64,000 bases of DNA, taken from contig JAGAIM010000104.1 of the NCBI GenBank assembly GCA_017626555.1, forward strand, positions 1 to 64,000, given 5' to 3'. Under the pieces are notes generated by a model that had not been told where the DNA came from, ran no database searches, and saw nothing but the letters and a program-made list of their open reading frames with translations. The stretch comes from Bacteroidales bacterium. Its GTDB lineage: Bacteria; Bacteroidota; Bacteroidia; Bacteroidales; UBA932. Shown here piece by piece: positions 42,067 to 50,562 of this stretch. The position numbers were made by a program, and so were the translations under genes. The first letter of the stretch is position 1; every line of letters begins with the position of its first letter.

Positions 42067-43199
42067 TTCTTCCTCATTATAATATTTGAAACATAGCCCC
42101 TCAGTCTTTTATAAAAGGAATCGTGGCGGACAAATCCCTCCATATACCATATAATATCCTTTGCAGAATGGTGTCCACGGAAAAAATCCTGACGCCTTTC
42201 CGGCACAATAAGATCAGCAGCAAAACCACCGTTTCTCTTCATTGCAAGACCAGCATCAACCTTCCTCATATCCACACCGGAGGCTTTCAATGCTGATAGT
42301 CCTTTATCCGTATTTGCTAATACCAACGACACCCCTTTGTCATCATCAAACTCAGGAGAGGCCTCTGCAACATTCCACAAATCGGCAAGAGTCAGGTCAC
42401 TGCCGCTCCGTCCGTTACGGAAACGACACTGATAACACGATGGCCTCAGACTCATATCCTGCAGAAACAGAAGCATATACGGATCTTTCTGATGCCATAC
42501 AGCGACTTCACGATCTTCGAAGCACACGACCATCTCATACTTCCGCCAGCCACCACGCTTATCCCTGAAACACACGTCCCTGACAGGTGAGCCATATCTG
42601 TCCTGCAATGCTTTTACATATTTCTCCCACAGCCCCGGACTCGGTACCCCGTGACAAGCACAGTCTGCAGTCAGCAGCCCGTCATAATCACGTCCCAAAT
42701 AAGAATTCAAACCTGCTACCTGGCAAGGTGTTCCGGAAAAAAGGACTTTTTTTCCTGATTCAAGATGACCCTTCACTTCCTCAAACACCGAGTACAGATC
42801 ACTCTGGACATACTTTGACCCCCTCATCCTGCAGACTTCCTTCATATCAATCGCTTCCGAATGACCGACTGTGAGATCAGGATTCATTACAGCCCCGAAT
42901 ACCGCTCCATCATTCTCAATAACCTTTTCTGCCAGAACCGGGAAAACTCCCCCGGATGAACTTCCTCCTGCATATTCTTCACTCCTTGCCGCAAAGGCCT
43001 CCAATGGGAAAGATGGTTCAAGCGGGTTAAGCACCGGACATATCCTCTCGCACTTTCCACAGGAAATACAGATATCCGGATTTGCAACAGGATAGTCGAA
43101 TCCCTCTCTGTCACGGCGCAGAACAATGCACTGTACGGGACAGATATTCACGCAAGCCGAACATCCGGTACACAGGGACTTATCTGTAATCCTTATCAT
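42063..43199 (-). CDS. Ferredoxin-like/F420 hydrogenase-dehydrogenase beta-subunit family protein
   Basis: A 378-residue protein with two 4Fe-4S clusters at the N-terminus (CTGCSACVNICPVQC and CISCGKCERICP) and the F420 hydrogenase/dehydrogenase beta-subunit fold after them (SSSGGVFPVLAEKV, VLFSGTPCQVAGL, CHGVPSPGLWEKY). Bacteroidota are not known to make coenzyme F420, so the cofactor is more likely a flavin. In polysaccharide clusters this family travels with pyruvyl transferases; a redox step on a sugar is an inference. Its start overlaps the flippase stop by 4 bp. Confidence 0.87.
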   Translation of the reverse strand: MIRITDKSLCTGCSACVNICPVQCIVLRRDREGFDYPVANPDICISCGKCERICPVLNPLEPSFPLEAFAARSEEYAGGSSSGGVFPVLAEKVIENDGAVFGAVMNPDLTVGHSEAIDMKEVCRMRGSKYVQSDLYSVFEEVKGHLESGKKVLFSGTPCQVAGLNSYLGRDYDGLLTADCACHGVPSPGLWEKYVKALQDRYGSPVRDVCFRDKRGGWRKYEMVVCFEDREVAVWHQKDPYMLLFLQDMSLRPSCYQCRFRNGRSGSDLTLADLWNVAEASPEFDDDKGVSLVLANTDKGLSALKASGVDMRKVDAGLAMKRNGGFAADLIVPERRQDFFRGHHSAKDIIWYMEGFVRHDSFYKRLRGYVSNIIMRKK

Positions 43200-44725
43200 T
43201 CCGCCTCCTTATTCAATATAAATGACATCATCATCCTTCTTTCATTCCTGCGACATCCCACAAACAATACTGAAAGTGCAGCCGACACAACGCATACAAA
43301 CGCACTCACACAGAATCCCGCAAATCCGTATGGCAGAATTCGGGTTATAGCCAAAGGAATGACTATGGCACATACAGCGACTGTAAGTACATTCAGATAC
43401 ACCCTCAGAAAGAAATCCTTTGGGGAAAGTCCTACCATACCCTTCAGTAGAGCCAAACGCGCTGCAAGGCATATCTGCGATATGACAATCGACACAGCCA
43501 CTGTACTCTCCGCAGGGGCACCTGTCTTGAGGAAGATATAGGCAACGGGAATATTCAAAAGTTGAAGTCCGCCCACAATTATCTGATAATTACGGATTTT
43601 CCCAGTTGCCAGTTGGGCTGTTATGAGAGAATTCGAAAGAGATTCACTCAAAGCGAACACCAGGAAAAGACGCACAAACGCCGCCGAATGCGAAGGGACA
43701 TCCTTAAGCCATAACTCCAGAATATATTCAGTATTGAACAGAAGCGGAAGTGCAATCATAAAAAGCAGATAGAAGGACATACGCGAGGATTTGCTCACCA
43801 ATGACAACATATAGTCTCTGTCACCCGATGCGTATGACTTTGTTATCTGAGGATTGACCGCAGTCATAAAGTTAGTAACGAATCCTTGCACGGCACTGTT
43901 AAGTTGGACTGCGACTCCCCTGGCCGCATTCATAGCAGTACCGAAAAACAGGTTCACGAGAATATTGCCACCCTGATCCCTGAGCACACCTGAGGTCACT
44001 CCGATGAAGTTCCATCCTGCAAACGAGAACATTTCCTTGACCAAAGGTTTGTCAAAGACCGGACGATAACGGCATTCGGCAAAATGAAGCCTGCAATATA
44101 TTCCGTAAGCCATACGGACTATCAGGACTGCTACAGCCATCAGAGCCGAATAGAAAACAAGTCTATCAAACGGAGAATGTACAATCAGAAGAGCGACACC
44201 TAATCTGAGCAGGCCGTCCATAATTCCTATATATGCGTATGCCGACATCTTCTCGTGAGCCGTTATCGATGCCATCTGGGGGACGCTCATCAGATTGATG
44301 ACAAAAGAAAGTATGGAAAAATGCAGAACCCAAAGGGCTGACGGAATCCTGTCAGGAGCAATCGTCATTTCGTTTCTGATGAACCATATACCTACAGGCT
44401 CTGCCACCGCTGCAACTATTATAGAAAGGATTATCTGGATCGTTACTGCTGTAGAATATACCTTGTTCATACGAGCCTCGCTCCCCTTGCCCATCTCAAA
44501 GGTTATGAACCGCGACACAGCCGAATTCAGAGCACCCGAGATTACGGCAAACATAGCCACAACTCCCCCTACGACATTATATATCCCGTAATCATTTTCT
44601 CCTAACGCACTCAGAACGATCCTTGATGTATATAGGCCAACCAGCATAAGAAAGAACATCCTGACATAAAGCATCAGGGTATTCCTTGCTATTCTCCTGC
44701 TTTTCTGTTCATTACCTGTTTCCAT
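43196..44725 (-). CDS. Polysaccharide flippase-like membrane protein (MOP superfamily)
   Basis: A 509-residue protein with about 14 hydrophobic helices, resembling Wzx/RfbX-type exporters (LVGLYTSRIVLSALGENDYG at the N-terminus, then YNVVGGVVAMFAVISGALNS). It would flip the undecaprenyl-linked repeat unit across the inner membrane. It is the first gene of the cluster; all five genes overlap or nearly touch. A polymerase (Wzy) and initiating transferase are absent from the cluster, so the glycan may be short or finished elsewhere. Confidence 0.9.
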   Translation of the reverse strand: METGNEQKSRRIARNTLMLYVRMFFLMLVGLYTSRIVLSALGENDYGIYNVVGGVVAMFAVISGALNSAVSRFITFEMGKGSEARMNKVYSTAVTIQIILSIIVAAVAEPVGIWFIRNEMTIAPDRIPSALWVLHFSILSFVINLMSVPQMASITAHEKMSAYAYIGIMDGLLRLGVALLIVHSPFDRLVFYSALMAVAVLIVRMAYGIYCRLHFAECRYRPVFDKPLVKEMFSFAGWNFIGVTSGVLRDQGGNILVNLFFGTAMNAARGVAVQLNSAVQGFVTNFMTAVNPQITKSYASGDRDYMLSLVSKSSRMSFYLLFMIALPLLFNTEYILELWLKDVPSHSAAFVRLFLVFALSESLSNSLITAQLATGKIRNYQIIVGGLQLLNIPVAYIFLKTGAPAESTVAVSIVISQICLAARLALLKGMVGLSPKDFFLRVYLNVLTVAVCAIVIPLAITRILPYGFAGFCVSAFVCVVSAALSVLFVGCRRNERRMMMSFILNKEAE

Positions 44726-44878
44726 CGGCCGGCCCCATATAGAAAAGCAAATTTAATAAAATAATAGGGATTTTATGCACTTTATGATAAAAAGACGATT
44801 TAAGATAATTTCTTTTGGTAATGTCGGGGATAATGATTAATTTAGTCGGCGAATATGAACACTAAACACTAAGCAGAT

Positions 44879-45178
44879 ATGGTAAGATATTGTGTAATGT
44901 GGAAGTTCAAGCCATCAGATAGCAAGACTTCCAAAGAACTCGCTGAAGACGTCAAGGAAAAATATGAGTCCCTCTTGGGACTCGTGCCAGGTCTTAAAAG
45001 CATCGAAGTAGGAGTAAACCGTAACGAAGGAAAAACATCATACGATGCAGTGATGCTTGCAGACTTCGACAGTTGGGAGGCACTCGCAACTTATAAGGCA
45101 GATACCTTGAGGGGCAACGTTATAGAATACGTTAAGACTATTGCGGAAGTTCGCGCTAAAGTCGAGTACGAAAGATAG
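44879..45178 (+). CDS. Dabb family (stress-responsive A/B barrel) protein
   Basis: A 99-residue protein with the dimeric alpha/beta barrel pattern: VRYCVMWKFKPSD, LVPGLKSIEVGVNRNEG, SYDAVMLADFDSWEALATYK and a final strand VIEYVKTIAEVRAKVEYE. Dabb proteins are small cytoplasmic proteins, some stress-induced, mostly without known activity. It is monocistronic and closed by a strong hairpin shared with the convergent TetR gene. Confidence 0.92.
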   Translation: MVRYCVMWKFKPSDSKTSKELAEDVKEKYESLLGLVPGLKSIEVGVNRNEGKTSYDAVMLADFDSWEALATYKADTLRGNVIEYVKTIAEVRAKVEYER

Positions 45179-45196
45179 GATTATAATCCTTAAAGA

Positions 45197-45218
45197 AAGG
45201 GTCTCCGCGGAGACCCTT
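45197..45218. terminator. Bidirectional terminator between the Dabb and TetR genes
   Basis: AAGGGTCTCCG followed by its exact reverse complement, a 22-bp palindrome, with T-rich sequence on the plus side. It lies 18 bp after the Dabb stop and 3 bp before the convergent TetR end. Confidence 0.8.
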
Positions 45219-45221
45219 ATT

Positions 45222-45842
45222 TTATGCCCTTATACCATTGACAATCAGCGACTTCACATCTTCCCTCCTATTATCGAGATATTCTTTTCTTAGATTGGAA
45301 TCACACTCGCCGCTTGCAAAACCTTTCGGAGCCACGATGAAAGAGGAAATTGTAAGAGACATTATATTCATCAGAAGATCTATCGCTCTCATCCTGCGGA
45401 TACGCCCAGCAGCAATTTCTTCCTCCACCATACTTTCAAATCGATTGAACGCACTGCTGCGGCTTTCATTCCTGAGGTAACGGTCACGAAACTTATCCCA
45501 CCTCCCGGGATGCATTATGAGTTCGTTGACAATGAAAGGCGCAAGACGTTCATCGAGTTCAAGAATTCCGAAATAAAAATCTATAACATTCCTTATTCGC
45601 TCTATGAAATCGATCGATTCATCCAGCGGAGCATCCAGATACTCCACCACCTGCTCGACCTTAGGCGAAAAAACGTCCCAGAACAACTTTTCCTTGGTTC
45701 TGAAATAATAATGTATCAACGCCTGGTTACACCCTACAGCCTTGGCAATCTCCGTAGTAGAAGTGCCACTGAATCCCTTTTCGAGAAAAAGGCGTTCTGC
45801 AACCCACAGTATTCTCTTTTCGATATTCTGATTTCTTTCCAT
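45222..45842 (-). CDS. TetR-family transcriptional regulator
   Basis: A 206-residue repressor-type protein. The HTH is at residues 25-50 (STTEIAKAVGCNQALIHYYF, followed by RTKEKLFWDVF), the rest is a helical ligand domain. A TATATTTG box (minus strand, 45862-45869) lies inside the end of the upstream 94-residue gene, so this gene can be transcribed alone. It likely controls the upstream yeiH-like genes or is co-transcribed with them (inference). Confidence 0.9.
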   Translation of the reverse strand: MERNQNIEKRILWVAERLFLEKGFSGTSTTEIAKAVGCNQALIHYYFRTKEKLFWDVFSPKVEQVVEYLDAPLDESIDFIERIRNVIDFYFGILELDERLAPFIVNELIMHPGRWDKFRDRYLRNESRSSAFNRFESMVEEEIAAGRIRRMRAIDLLMNIMSLTISSFIVAPKGFASGECDSNLRKEYLDNRREDVKSLIVNGIRA

Positions 45843-45861
45843 CGTGCAGCATCTTTGCGCA

Positions 45862-45869
45862 CAAATATA
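45862..45869 (-). promoter_or_regulatory. Putative -7 box for the TetR gene
   Basis: Minus-strand TATATTTG in the 30-bp gap between the TetR gene and the 94-residue membrane protein gene. Confidence 0.4.
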
Positions 45870-45872
45870 ACA

Positions 45873-46157
45873 TTATTTATCAGATTTCCTGTCAATCCAA
45901 AGCCATAAGCGCCACATAAGCCATCCCCAGGCTAAAAAAAGAACGACGTGCATCCAGACAGGCGTCTTTGCTTTGAACGCATCTTGATCTACGATCTTTT
46001 CAAACTCCGGAATATCCACATAATAATAAGCACCACCGCCAAAATCGTAACCTTCCACAAGACCTAAGCGGTTTATCATTATATATGCAGCCATCACAAT
46101 GACAGTCACCGCCATTATGACGGTGACTATCCTGAATATTCTTTTTTTATCAATCAT
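45873..46157 (-). CDS. Small two-helix membrane protein, function unknown
   Basis: A 94-residue protein with two hydrophobic helices (VTVIMAVTVIVMAAYIMINR and MHVVLFLAWGWLMWRLWLWI) joined by an extracytoplasmic loop with YDFGGGAYYYVDIPEF. I do not recognise the family. Its start overlaps the stop of the YeiH-like gene by 4 bp, so it may be a partner subunit of that transporter. Confidence 0.75.
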   Translation of the reverse strand: MIDKKRIFRIVTVIMAVTVIVMAAYIMINRLGLVEGYDFGGGAYYYVDIPEFEKIVDQDAFKAKTPVWMHVVLFLAWGWLMWRLWLWIDRKSDK

Positions 46158-47620
46158 TTTGATGCTGCCTCCGCTTCTACAAAATCGACAGCCGGTTCTT
46201 CTGCAGCCGGAGCCGGTGCCGCAGCCTCCTTCTTTGCCTTTATCTTGTCCTCTTTATGAGTAAAGGTCTTGATATCAGGCTGAGGGAAAATCTTTCCTGA
46301 AAGAAGAAGCCATACGACAGCAAATGTCAGAATTATATTGAAGGTCTGTCCGATAATATAAAGCCACAGCACCTTGCCGCCCTGCATACTCTTTGCGATC
46401 TGTTTGAAGTTGGTATCAAGACCGATGGATGTGAATGCAAGTACAAAAGCCCAGTCCTTATACTGTCCGAGTACTTTGTTGATTGCACCTGTCTTCTCCG
46501 CTCCGACAGCCGGCACAAAAATTACCGACGCTACAATAGAAGCGACGATGAAACCAAGAATGAACTTAGGGAACCTGTTCCAGATTTCTACCGCACCGAC
46601 CTCAGACTTTCCTGTCTTGTCGATCTTTCTGGCAAAGAAGATGGCTACAAAGAAAGCGATGAATCCGATGAGGATGTTCTGGATCATCTTGACAAGAGAT
46701 GCCACCTGTTCCGCTTCAGGACCAAGCGCGCTTCCGGCCAGAACAACGGCACCAGTTGAATCGACCGTTCCACCGATAAGTGCTCCACCCATTATCTGTC
46801 CCATTCCTGTCCATTCTATGATCATTGGCTCAAACACCATCATAAGGATAGTGAAGATTATTGAGATGGAAATAGCCACTGACAGATCCTCTTTCTTTGC
46901 TCCGGATGCAGCTCCGGTCGCAATGGCTGCAGAGGTTCCGCAGACTGATGTAGCCGCAGAAAGAGTTATGAGAAGAGGTTTGTTTGTTATTTTCAACACT
47001 CTGTTTCCGAACCACCACATAAAGAGGATGACAATAGGAGTCACACCCCAGGCAATTCCCAGACCATACAGTCCGAACTTGGCAATATTTGAAAACAGCA
47101 CAGAGAATCCAAAGACCACAAGACCGGTCTTGATATAAAATTCAGTACGGATCGCAGGTTTGAGCCAATTTGGCACTCCTACTGTATTTGAGATGAAAAG
47201 TCCGATCAGAAGAGCCCAGAAAGCCCATTCGAGATAGCGTTTGAGAGTAAACTCCGCACTGACCATACGCACTATTACTGCGATGGCGAACAGGAGAAGG
47301 AACGCCGGTATGAACTTCTTAAGTTTCTCTCCTTGAAGTTTTACAGCAGTTCCGAACAGCACGCCAAGAATCAGAACAGTTCGAAGGCATTTGCTCCAAA
47401 ATGTCCAGGAGCCAAGTTGTTCCAACAGCGGGACCACCTTGGCAGCATCCTTTTCAGCAAGTGTCTCGCCGACAGTCCAGGTCTTGAAACTCAATGCTGA
47501 AAAGTCAAACCATCCGGTCAGAACAGCAACACATCCTATAGCAATAATGATTACTCCGATCCATACAGACAGCCAATCTTCTGTGCGGATGAGGTTGGAA
47601 ATTTTACGGTTATTATTCAT
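46154..47620 (-). CDS. YeiH/UPF0324 family putative sulfate or anion exporter
   Basis: A 488-residue membrane protein of the TIGR00698/YeiH family with ten or more helices. Recognisable parts are VCGTSAAIATGAASGAKKED, QIMGGALIGGTVDSTGAVVL and a final helix set AFVLAFTSIGLDTNFK. The C-terminus adds an Ala/Glu/Pro tail (AAAPAPAAEEPAVDFVEAEA) not usual for the family. Some relatives are linked to sulfonate or sulfite metabolism; the substrate here is not readable. It heads the operon with the small membrane protein and TetR genes. Confidence 0.88.
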   Translation of the reverse strand: MNNNRKISNLIRTEDWLSVWIGVIIIAIGCVAVLTGWFDFSALSFKTWTVGETLAEKDAAKVVPLLEQLGSWTFWSKCLRTVLILGVLFGTAVKLQGEKLKKFIPAFLLLFAIAVIVRMVSAEFTLKRYLEWAFWALLIGLFISNTVGVPNWLKPAIRTEFYIKTGLVVFGFSVLFSNIAKFGLYGLGIAWGVTPIVILFMWWFGNRVLKITNKPLLITLSAATSVCGTSAAIATGAASGAKKEDLSVAISISIIFTILMMVFEPMIIEWTGMGQIMGGALIGGTVDSTGAVVLAGSALGPEAEQVASLVKMIQNILIGFIAFFVAIFFARKIDKTGKSEVGAVEIWNRFPKFILGFIVASIVASVIFVPAVGAEKTGAINKVLGQYKDWAFVLAFTSIGLDTNFKQIAKSMQGGKVLWLYIIGQTFNIILTFAVVWLLLSGKIFPQPDIKTFTHKEDKIKAKKEAAAPAPAAEEPAVDFVEAEAASK

Positions 47621-47715
47621 AAGGTTATGGTTTTGTACAGTATTTAATAGGTTATTAAATCAATTACAAAATAAGTGATTATTTATCTAAAATGCAAACA
47701 AATGGAATGAATGAC

Positions 47716-47723
47716 TATCTTTG
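47716..47723 (+). promoter_or_regulatory. Putative -7 box for the cupin gene
   Basis: TATCTTTG, 25 bp before the ATG at 47749. It rules out the longer upstream start. Confidence 0.45.
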
Positions 47724-47748
47724 CAGTCAATTTGGAAAACACATCATT

Positions 47749-48081
47749 ATGATTATAAGACCTGAAGATTTGGAGATAAGCCACCTCGAGAGTTTCAAAG
47801 GTGGAGAAAAGCATCTGGAAGCCAGAATGTTCTTTGATGGAACAAACAGAATACTGACACGTGCAAGGCTCATCCCCGGTGCATCGATCGGAATGCATAC
47901 GCATAGCGACAGTTGCGAGGTAATATTCATCCTGGAAGGCTGCGGCAGCATCCTTGAAGACGGCACAAAAAAAGCAGTACAAGCCGGTGACTGCCTGTAC
48001 TGCCCTAAAGACGGATCGCATAGCCTTGTAAATGACTCAGAATCAGATCTCGTATTCTGCGCTGTAGTCCCAAGGCAATAA
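47749..48081 (+). CDS. Single-domain cupin protein
   Basis: A 110-residue cupin from the ATG at 47749 (MIIRPEDLEISHLESF). Motif 1 is IGMHTHSDSCEVIFILEGCG, with two His and a Glu as metal ligands; motif 2 is GDCLYCPKDGSHSLVND with the last His. Small cupins of this type bind a metal and either isomerise or sense small molecules; the role here is unknown. The gene ends 2 bp before the convergent trpS end. Confidence 0.88.
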   Translation: MIIRPEDLEISHLESFKGGEKHLEARMFFDGTNRILTRARLIPGASIGMHTHSDSCEVIFILEGCGSILEDGTKKAVQAGDCLYCPKDGSHSLVNDSESDLVFCAVVPRQ

Positions 48082-48083
48082 CA

Positions 48084-49199
48084 CTATCCCTGATATTTCT
48101 TTGTATGCTCTGCAATGAGGTCGGCATCATCAAAATAGTCGATCTTCATTGCTTTGCGCACATCAGCAAGAGTCTTTGCCGCCTCAGCGCGCGCAGCCTC
48201 CGATCCCTTACGAAGGATTTCATAGACCTGAGGAATGTTCTGCTCATAGTGCTTTCTCCTCTCTCGCATAGGCTGGAGGAATTCTTCCATAATATTGAAG
48301 AGGAACTTCTTGCTGGTGCCGTCTCCCAAACCGCCACGACGATAATGTTCCTTCATTTCGTCTAGATTGGCATACTCAGGAAGGTATTTTGCAAAATGTC
48401 CGTCATTGCTGAATGCATCAAGATATGTAAATACCACATTTCCTTCCACGTGGCCAGGATCAGTGATCTGAAGATGTTCAGGATCGGTGAACATACTGTT
48501 CACTTTCTTCTTTATATCTTTTGAGGTATCTGACAGATAGATGCAGTTGCCAAGGGACTTGCTCATCTTCGCTTTACCATCTGTACCCGGCAGACGACAG
48601 CAGGTAACATTTTCAGGAAGCACCATTTCAGGAACCACCAGGGTCTCGCCATATACAGCATTGAACTTATGCACGATTTCGCGAGTCTGTTCGATCATCG
48701 GCGCCTGATCGACTCCGACCGGCACTGTAGTGGCACGGAAGGCAGTAATATCAGATGCCTGACTTATAGGATATGTAAAGAATCCTACAGGAATACCCTT
48801 TCTGTTCAGGTTCTCATCGTCCTCACAGTCGGAAAAGCCCCTCAATTGGATCTCCTGCTTCACTGTAGGGTTACGCTGGAGTCTCTGGACTGTTACAAGG
48901 TTCATATAATAGAACGCAAGTTCACAGAGTTCGGGAACCTGGGACTGGATGAAAATTGTCACCTTCTCAGGATCGAGACCTGCAGAAAGATAATCCAATG
49001 CAACCTCAATGATGTTCTGACGTATCTTTTCAGGATTATCCGCATTGTCAGTCAAAGCCTGAGCATCTGCAATCATTATAAATATCTTCTCATATTCTCC
49101 TGAATCCTGAAGTTCTACCCTTCTCTTGAGAGATCCCACATAATGGCCGAGATGAAGTTTTCCGGTCGGGCGGTCGCCTGTCAAAATTACTTTTCCCAT
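48084..49199 (-). CDS. trpS: Tryptophanyl-tRNA synthetase
   Basis: A 371-residue class I synthetase charging tRNA-Trp. The start is the ATG at 49199 (MGKVILTGDRPTGKLHLGHY), preceded by AAGGAA; the upstream TTG is not needed. HIGH-type motif is KLHLGHYVGS, KMSKS motif is AKMSKSLGN. It has about 40 more residues than E. coli TrpS (334), mostly from an insert with DCEDDENLNRKGIPVGFFTY, common in Bacteroidota. A TATATTTG box lies at 49253-49260 on the minus strand. Confidence 0.96.
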   Translation of the reverse strand: MGKVILTGDRPTGKLHLGHYVGSLKRRVELQDSGEYEKIFIMIADAQALTDNADNPEKIRQNIIEVALDYLSAGLDPEKVTIFIQSQVPELCELAFYYMNLVTVQRLQRNPTVKQEIQLRGFSDCEDDENLNRKGIPVGFFTYPISQASDITAFRATTVPVGVDQAPMIEQTREIVHKFNAVYGETLVVPEMVLPENVTCCRLPGTDGKAKMSKSLGNCIYLSDTSKDIKKKVNSMFTDPEHLQITDPGHVEGNVVFTYLDAFSNDGHFAKYLPEYANLDEMKEHYRRGGLGDGTSKKFLFNIMEEFLQPMRERRKHYEQNIPQVYEILRKGSEAARAEAAKTLADVRKAMKIDYFDDADLIAEHTKKYQG

Positions 49200-49252
49200 A
49201 TTCCTTTTCAATTTTTGACTTTGTTATAGGTGATTTCACCACAAATATCTGA

Positions 49253-49260
49253 CAAATATA
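49253..49260 (-). promoter_or_regulatory. Putative -7 box for trpS
   Basis: Minus-strand TATATTTG, 54 bp upstream of the trpS ATG, in the divergent region shared with the DUF2147 gene. Confidence 0.4.
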
Positions 49261-49312
49261 ACAATCTTTTCGAAGATTCCTCTATTTGGATCGGATTCAA
49301 AGCCGTTTTTTA

Positions 49313-49320
49313 TATCTTTG
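49313..49320 (+). promoter_or_regulatory. Putative -7 box for the DUF2147 gene
   Basis: TATCTTTG, 26 bp upstream of the ATG at 49347; excludes longer upstream starts. Confidence 0.45.
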
Positions 49321-49346
49321 CTGCGTTAACTAAAACCTGTTTAAAG

Positions 49347-49772
49347 ATGAAAAAGATTTTATTTTCCCTTATTATGATGCTTATGCCGCTTGCTGCAGCA
49401 TTCGCTCAAGACGTTGTCGGCAAATGGAAACTTGACGACGGATCTGCAATTGTAGAAGTCTATAAGAACGGTGACGTATATAACGGAAAGATCGTATGGC
49501 TTAAGAATCCGACTGAGGCAGACGGCTCTCCTGCAGTTGACAGCAACAATCCGGACAAGGCACTGCGCAGCCGCCAACTCATAGGCCTAAATATGCTCAG
49601 CGGCCTCAAGAAAAGCGGCAGCGAGTATTCTGCCGGCAAGATTTATGACCCGGGTAACGGAAAGACATACAATTGCTCGATGAAGGTGGAGGGAGACGTA
49701 CTCAAGGTTCGCGGTTCCCTTGACAAGAAAGGCCTTATCGGTAGAACAATGGACTGGTTCCGCGTCAAATAA
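49347..49772 (+). CDS. DUF2147 family exported protein
   Basis: A 141-residue protein with a Sec signal peptide (MKKILFSLIMMLMPLAAAFA) and the DUF2147 body: DVVGKWKLDDGSAIVEVYKN, a middle NNPDKALRSRQLIGLNML and a C-terminal GRTMDWFRVK. It is a periplasmic lipocalin-like beta barrel of unknown function. The start at 49347 fits both signal peptide and promoter. It is monocistronic and followed by a 14-bp hairpin. Confidence 0.92.
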   Translation: MKKILFSLIMMLMPLAAAFAQDVVGKWKLDDGSAIVEVYKNGDVYNGKIVWLKNPTEADGSPAVDSNNPDKALRSRQLIGLNMLSGLKKSGSEYSAGKIYDPGNGKTYNCSMKVEGDVLKVRGSLDKKGLIGRTMDWFRVK

Positions 49773-49810
49773 CGTCACCACCGAAACATCTGATTATCAC
49801 AGATTTACGT

Positions 49811-49844
49811 AATATGCCTGCTGTCGGATTACAGCAGGCATATT
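49811..49844. terminator. Hairpin between convergent genes, CCTGCTG arms
   Basis: Arms AATATGCCTGCTGT (49811-49824) and its exact reverse complement (49831-49844) with loop CGGATT. It lies between the DUF2147 and FNT gene ends and can terminate both. It shares ATGCCTGCTG with the palindrome at 37922-37953. Confidence 0.7.
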
Positions 49845-49882
49845 TCATAACGCGCTAAGGCTCAACGGAATACGAGCCACCA

Positions 49883-50506
49883 TTATTCTGAATATTGATC
49901 TTTTGCGAGAACTATCCTGTATAGATTGCAGCCGATCAGATTACCAAGAACGATGCATACATATACTCCGATGATCTGCAGAGCATTTGCCTTCCAGAAT
50001 GCAACCGGCACACACAGATAATAGAAGGCATCAGCGACACAGTGGGTAAATCCGCAAACAATGAAGAGCGGCACGCCGAAAAGAAGAGGAAGATACTGCT
50101 TCTGACGGGCGAACTGCACTGCTGTGGTCATTATGAAACCACATCCTATACCCAAAAGACCGCATCTTAGAGCACCTGTACGAAGACGTAGTTCGAGAAT
50201 ATTCTGGGCAGCCTCCTGAATATGGAGCGGAGTTACACGCGAAAGAAGTGCAGCACATAGACATCCGAGGATATTACCCAAAAGTATCAGGAAAAGTTCC
50301 CCGATTTCGTTCTTATTTATAAATCCCGCAGTACCCGTGTAAAGTTTCAGTTTATATCCGACCACGGTAAGAAGTCCGAAAGAAAAGAGGACGGCTCCGA
50401 AGAGAGATCCGTATGCCTCAGACTGCACACCGGAAGCAAGGAAGCCGAAACCTGCGGTACCGATAGCAATGCCTGCAAATATAGATGAACGCAATAATCT
50501 GATCAT
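49883..50506 (-). CDS. Formate/nitrite transporter family channel
   Basis: A 207-residue FNT-family membrane protein with six helices. Family parts are IFAGIAIGTAGFGFLAS, LKLYTGTAGF, GNILGCLCAAL and CGFTHCVADAFYYL, which holds the central His of the pore (GFxH type). It should pass formate, nitrite or another small anion with protons. At 207 residues it is shorter than FocA (285) mainly through shorter loops. The ATG at 50506 is chosen because a TATATTTG box lies at 50529-50536. Confidence 0.88.
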   Translation of the reverse strand: MIRLLRSSIFAGIAIGTAGFGFLASGVQSEAYGSLFGAVLFSFGLLTVVGYKLKLYTGTAGFINKNEIGELFLILLGNILGCLCAALLSRVTPLHIQEAAQNILELRLRTGALRCGLLGIGCGFIMTTAVQFARQKQYLPLLFGVPLFIVCGFTHCVADAFYYLCVPVAFWKANALQIIGVYVCIVLGNLIGCNLYRIVLAKDQYSE

Positions 50507-50528
50507 AAAGGAGTGGTTAAATCGGGTG

Positions 50529-50536
50529 CAAATATA
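50529..50536 (-). promoter_or_regulatory. Putative -7 box for the FNT gene
   Basis: Minus-strand TATATTTG, 23 bp before the ATG at 50506; it makes in-frame starts further upstream unlikely. Confidence 0.45.
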
Positions 50537-50562
50537 CATCATTTCAAAGAATTGAGAAAAGT

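Noticed and set aside
42063..43199. True coenzyme F420 dehydrogenase
   Set aside because: Context is a polysaccharide cluster in a Bacteroidota genome; the family is broad and F420 use is not supported here.
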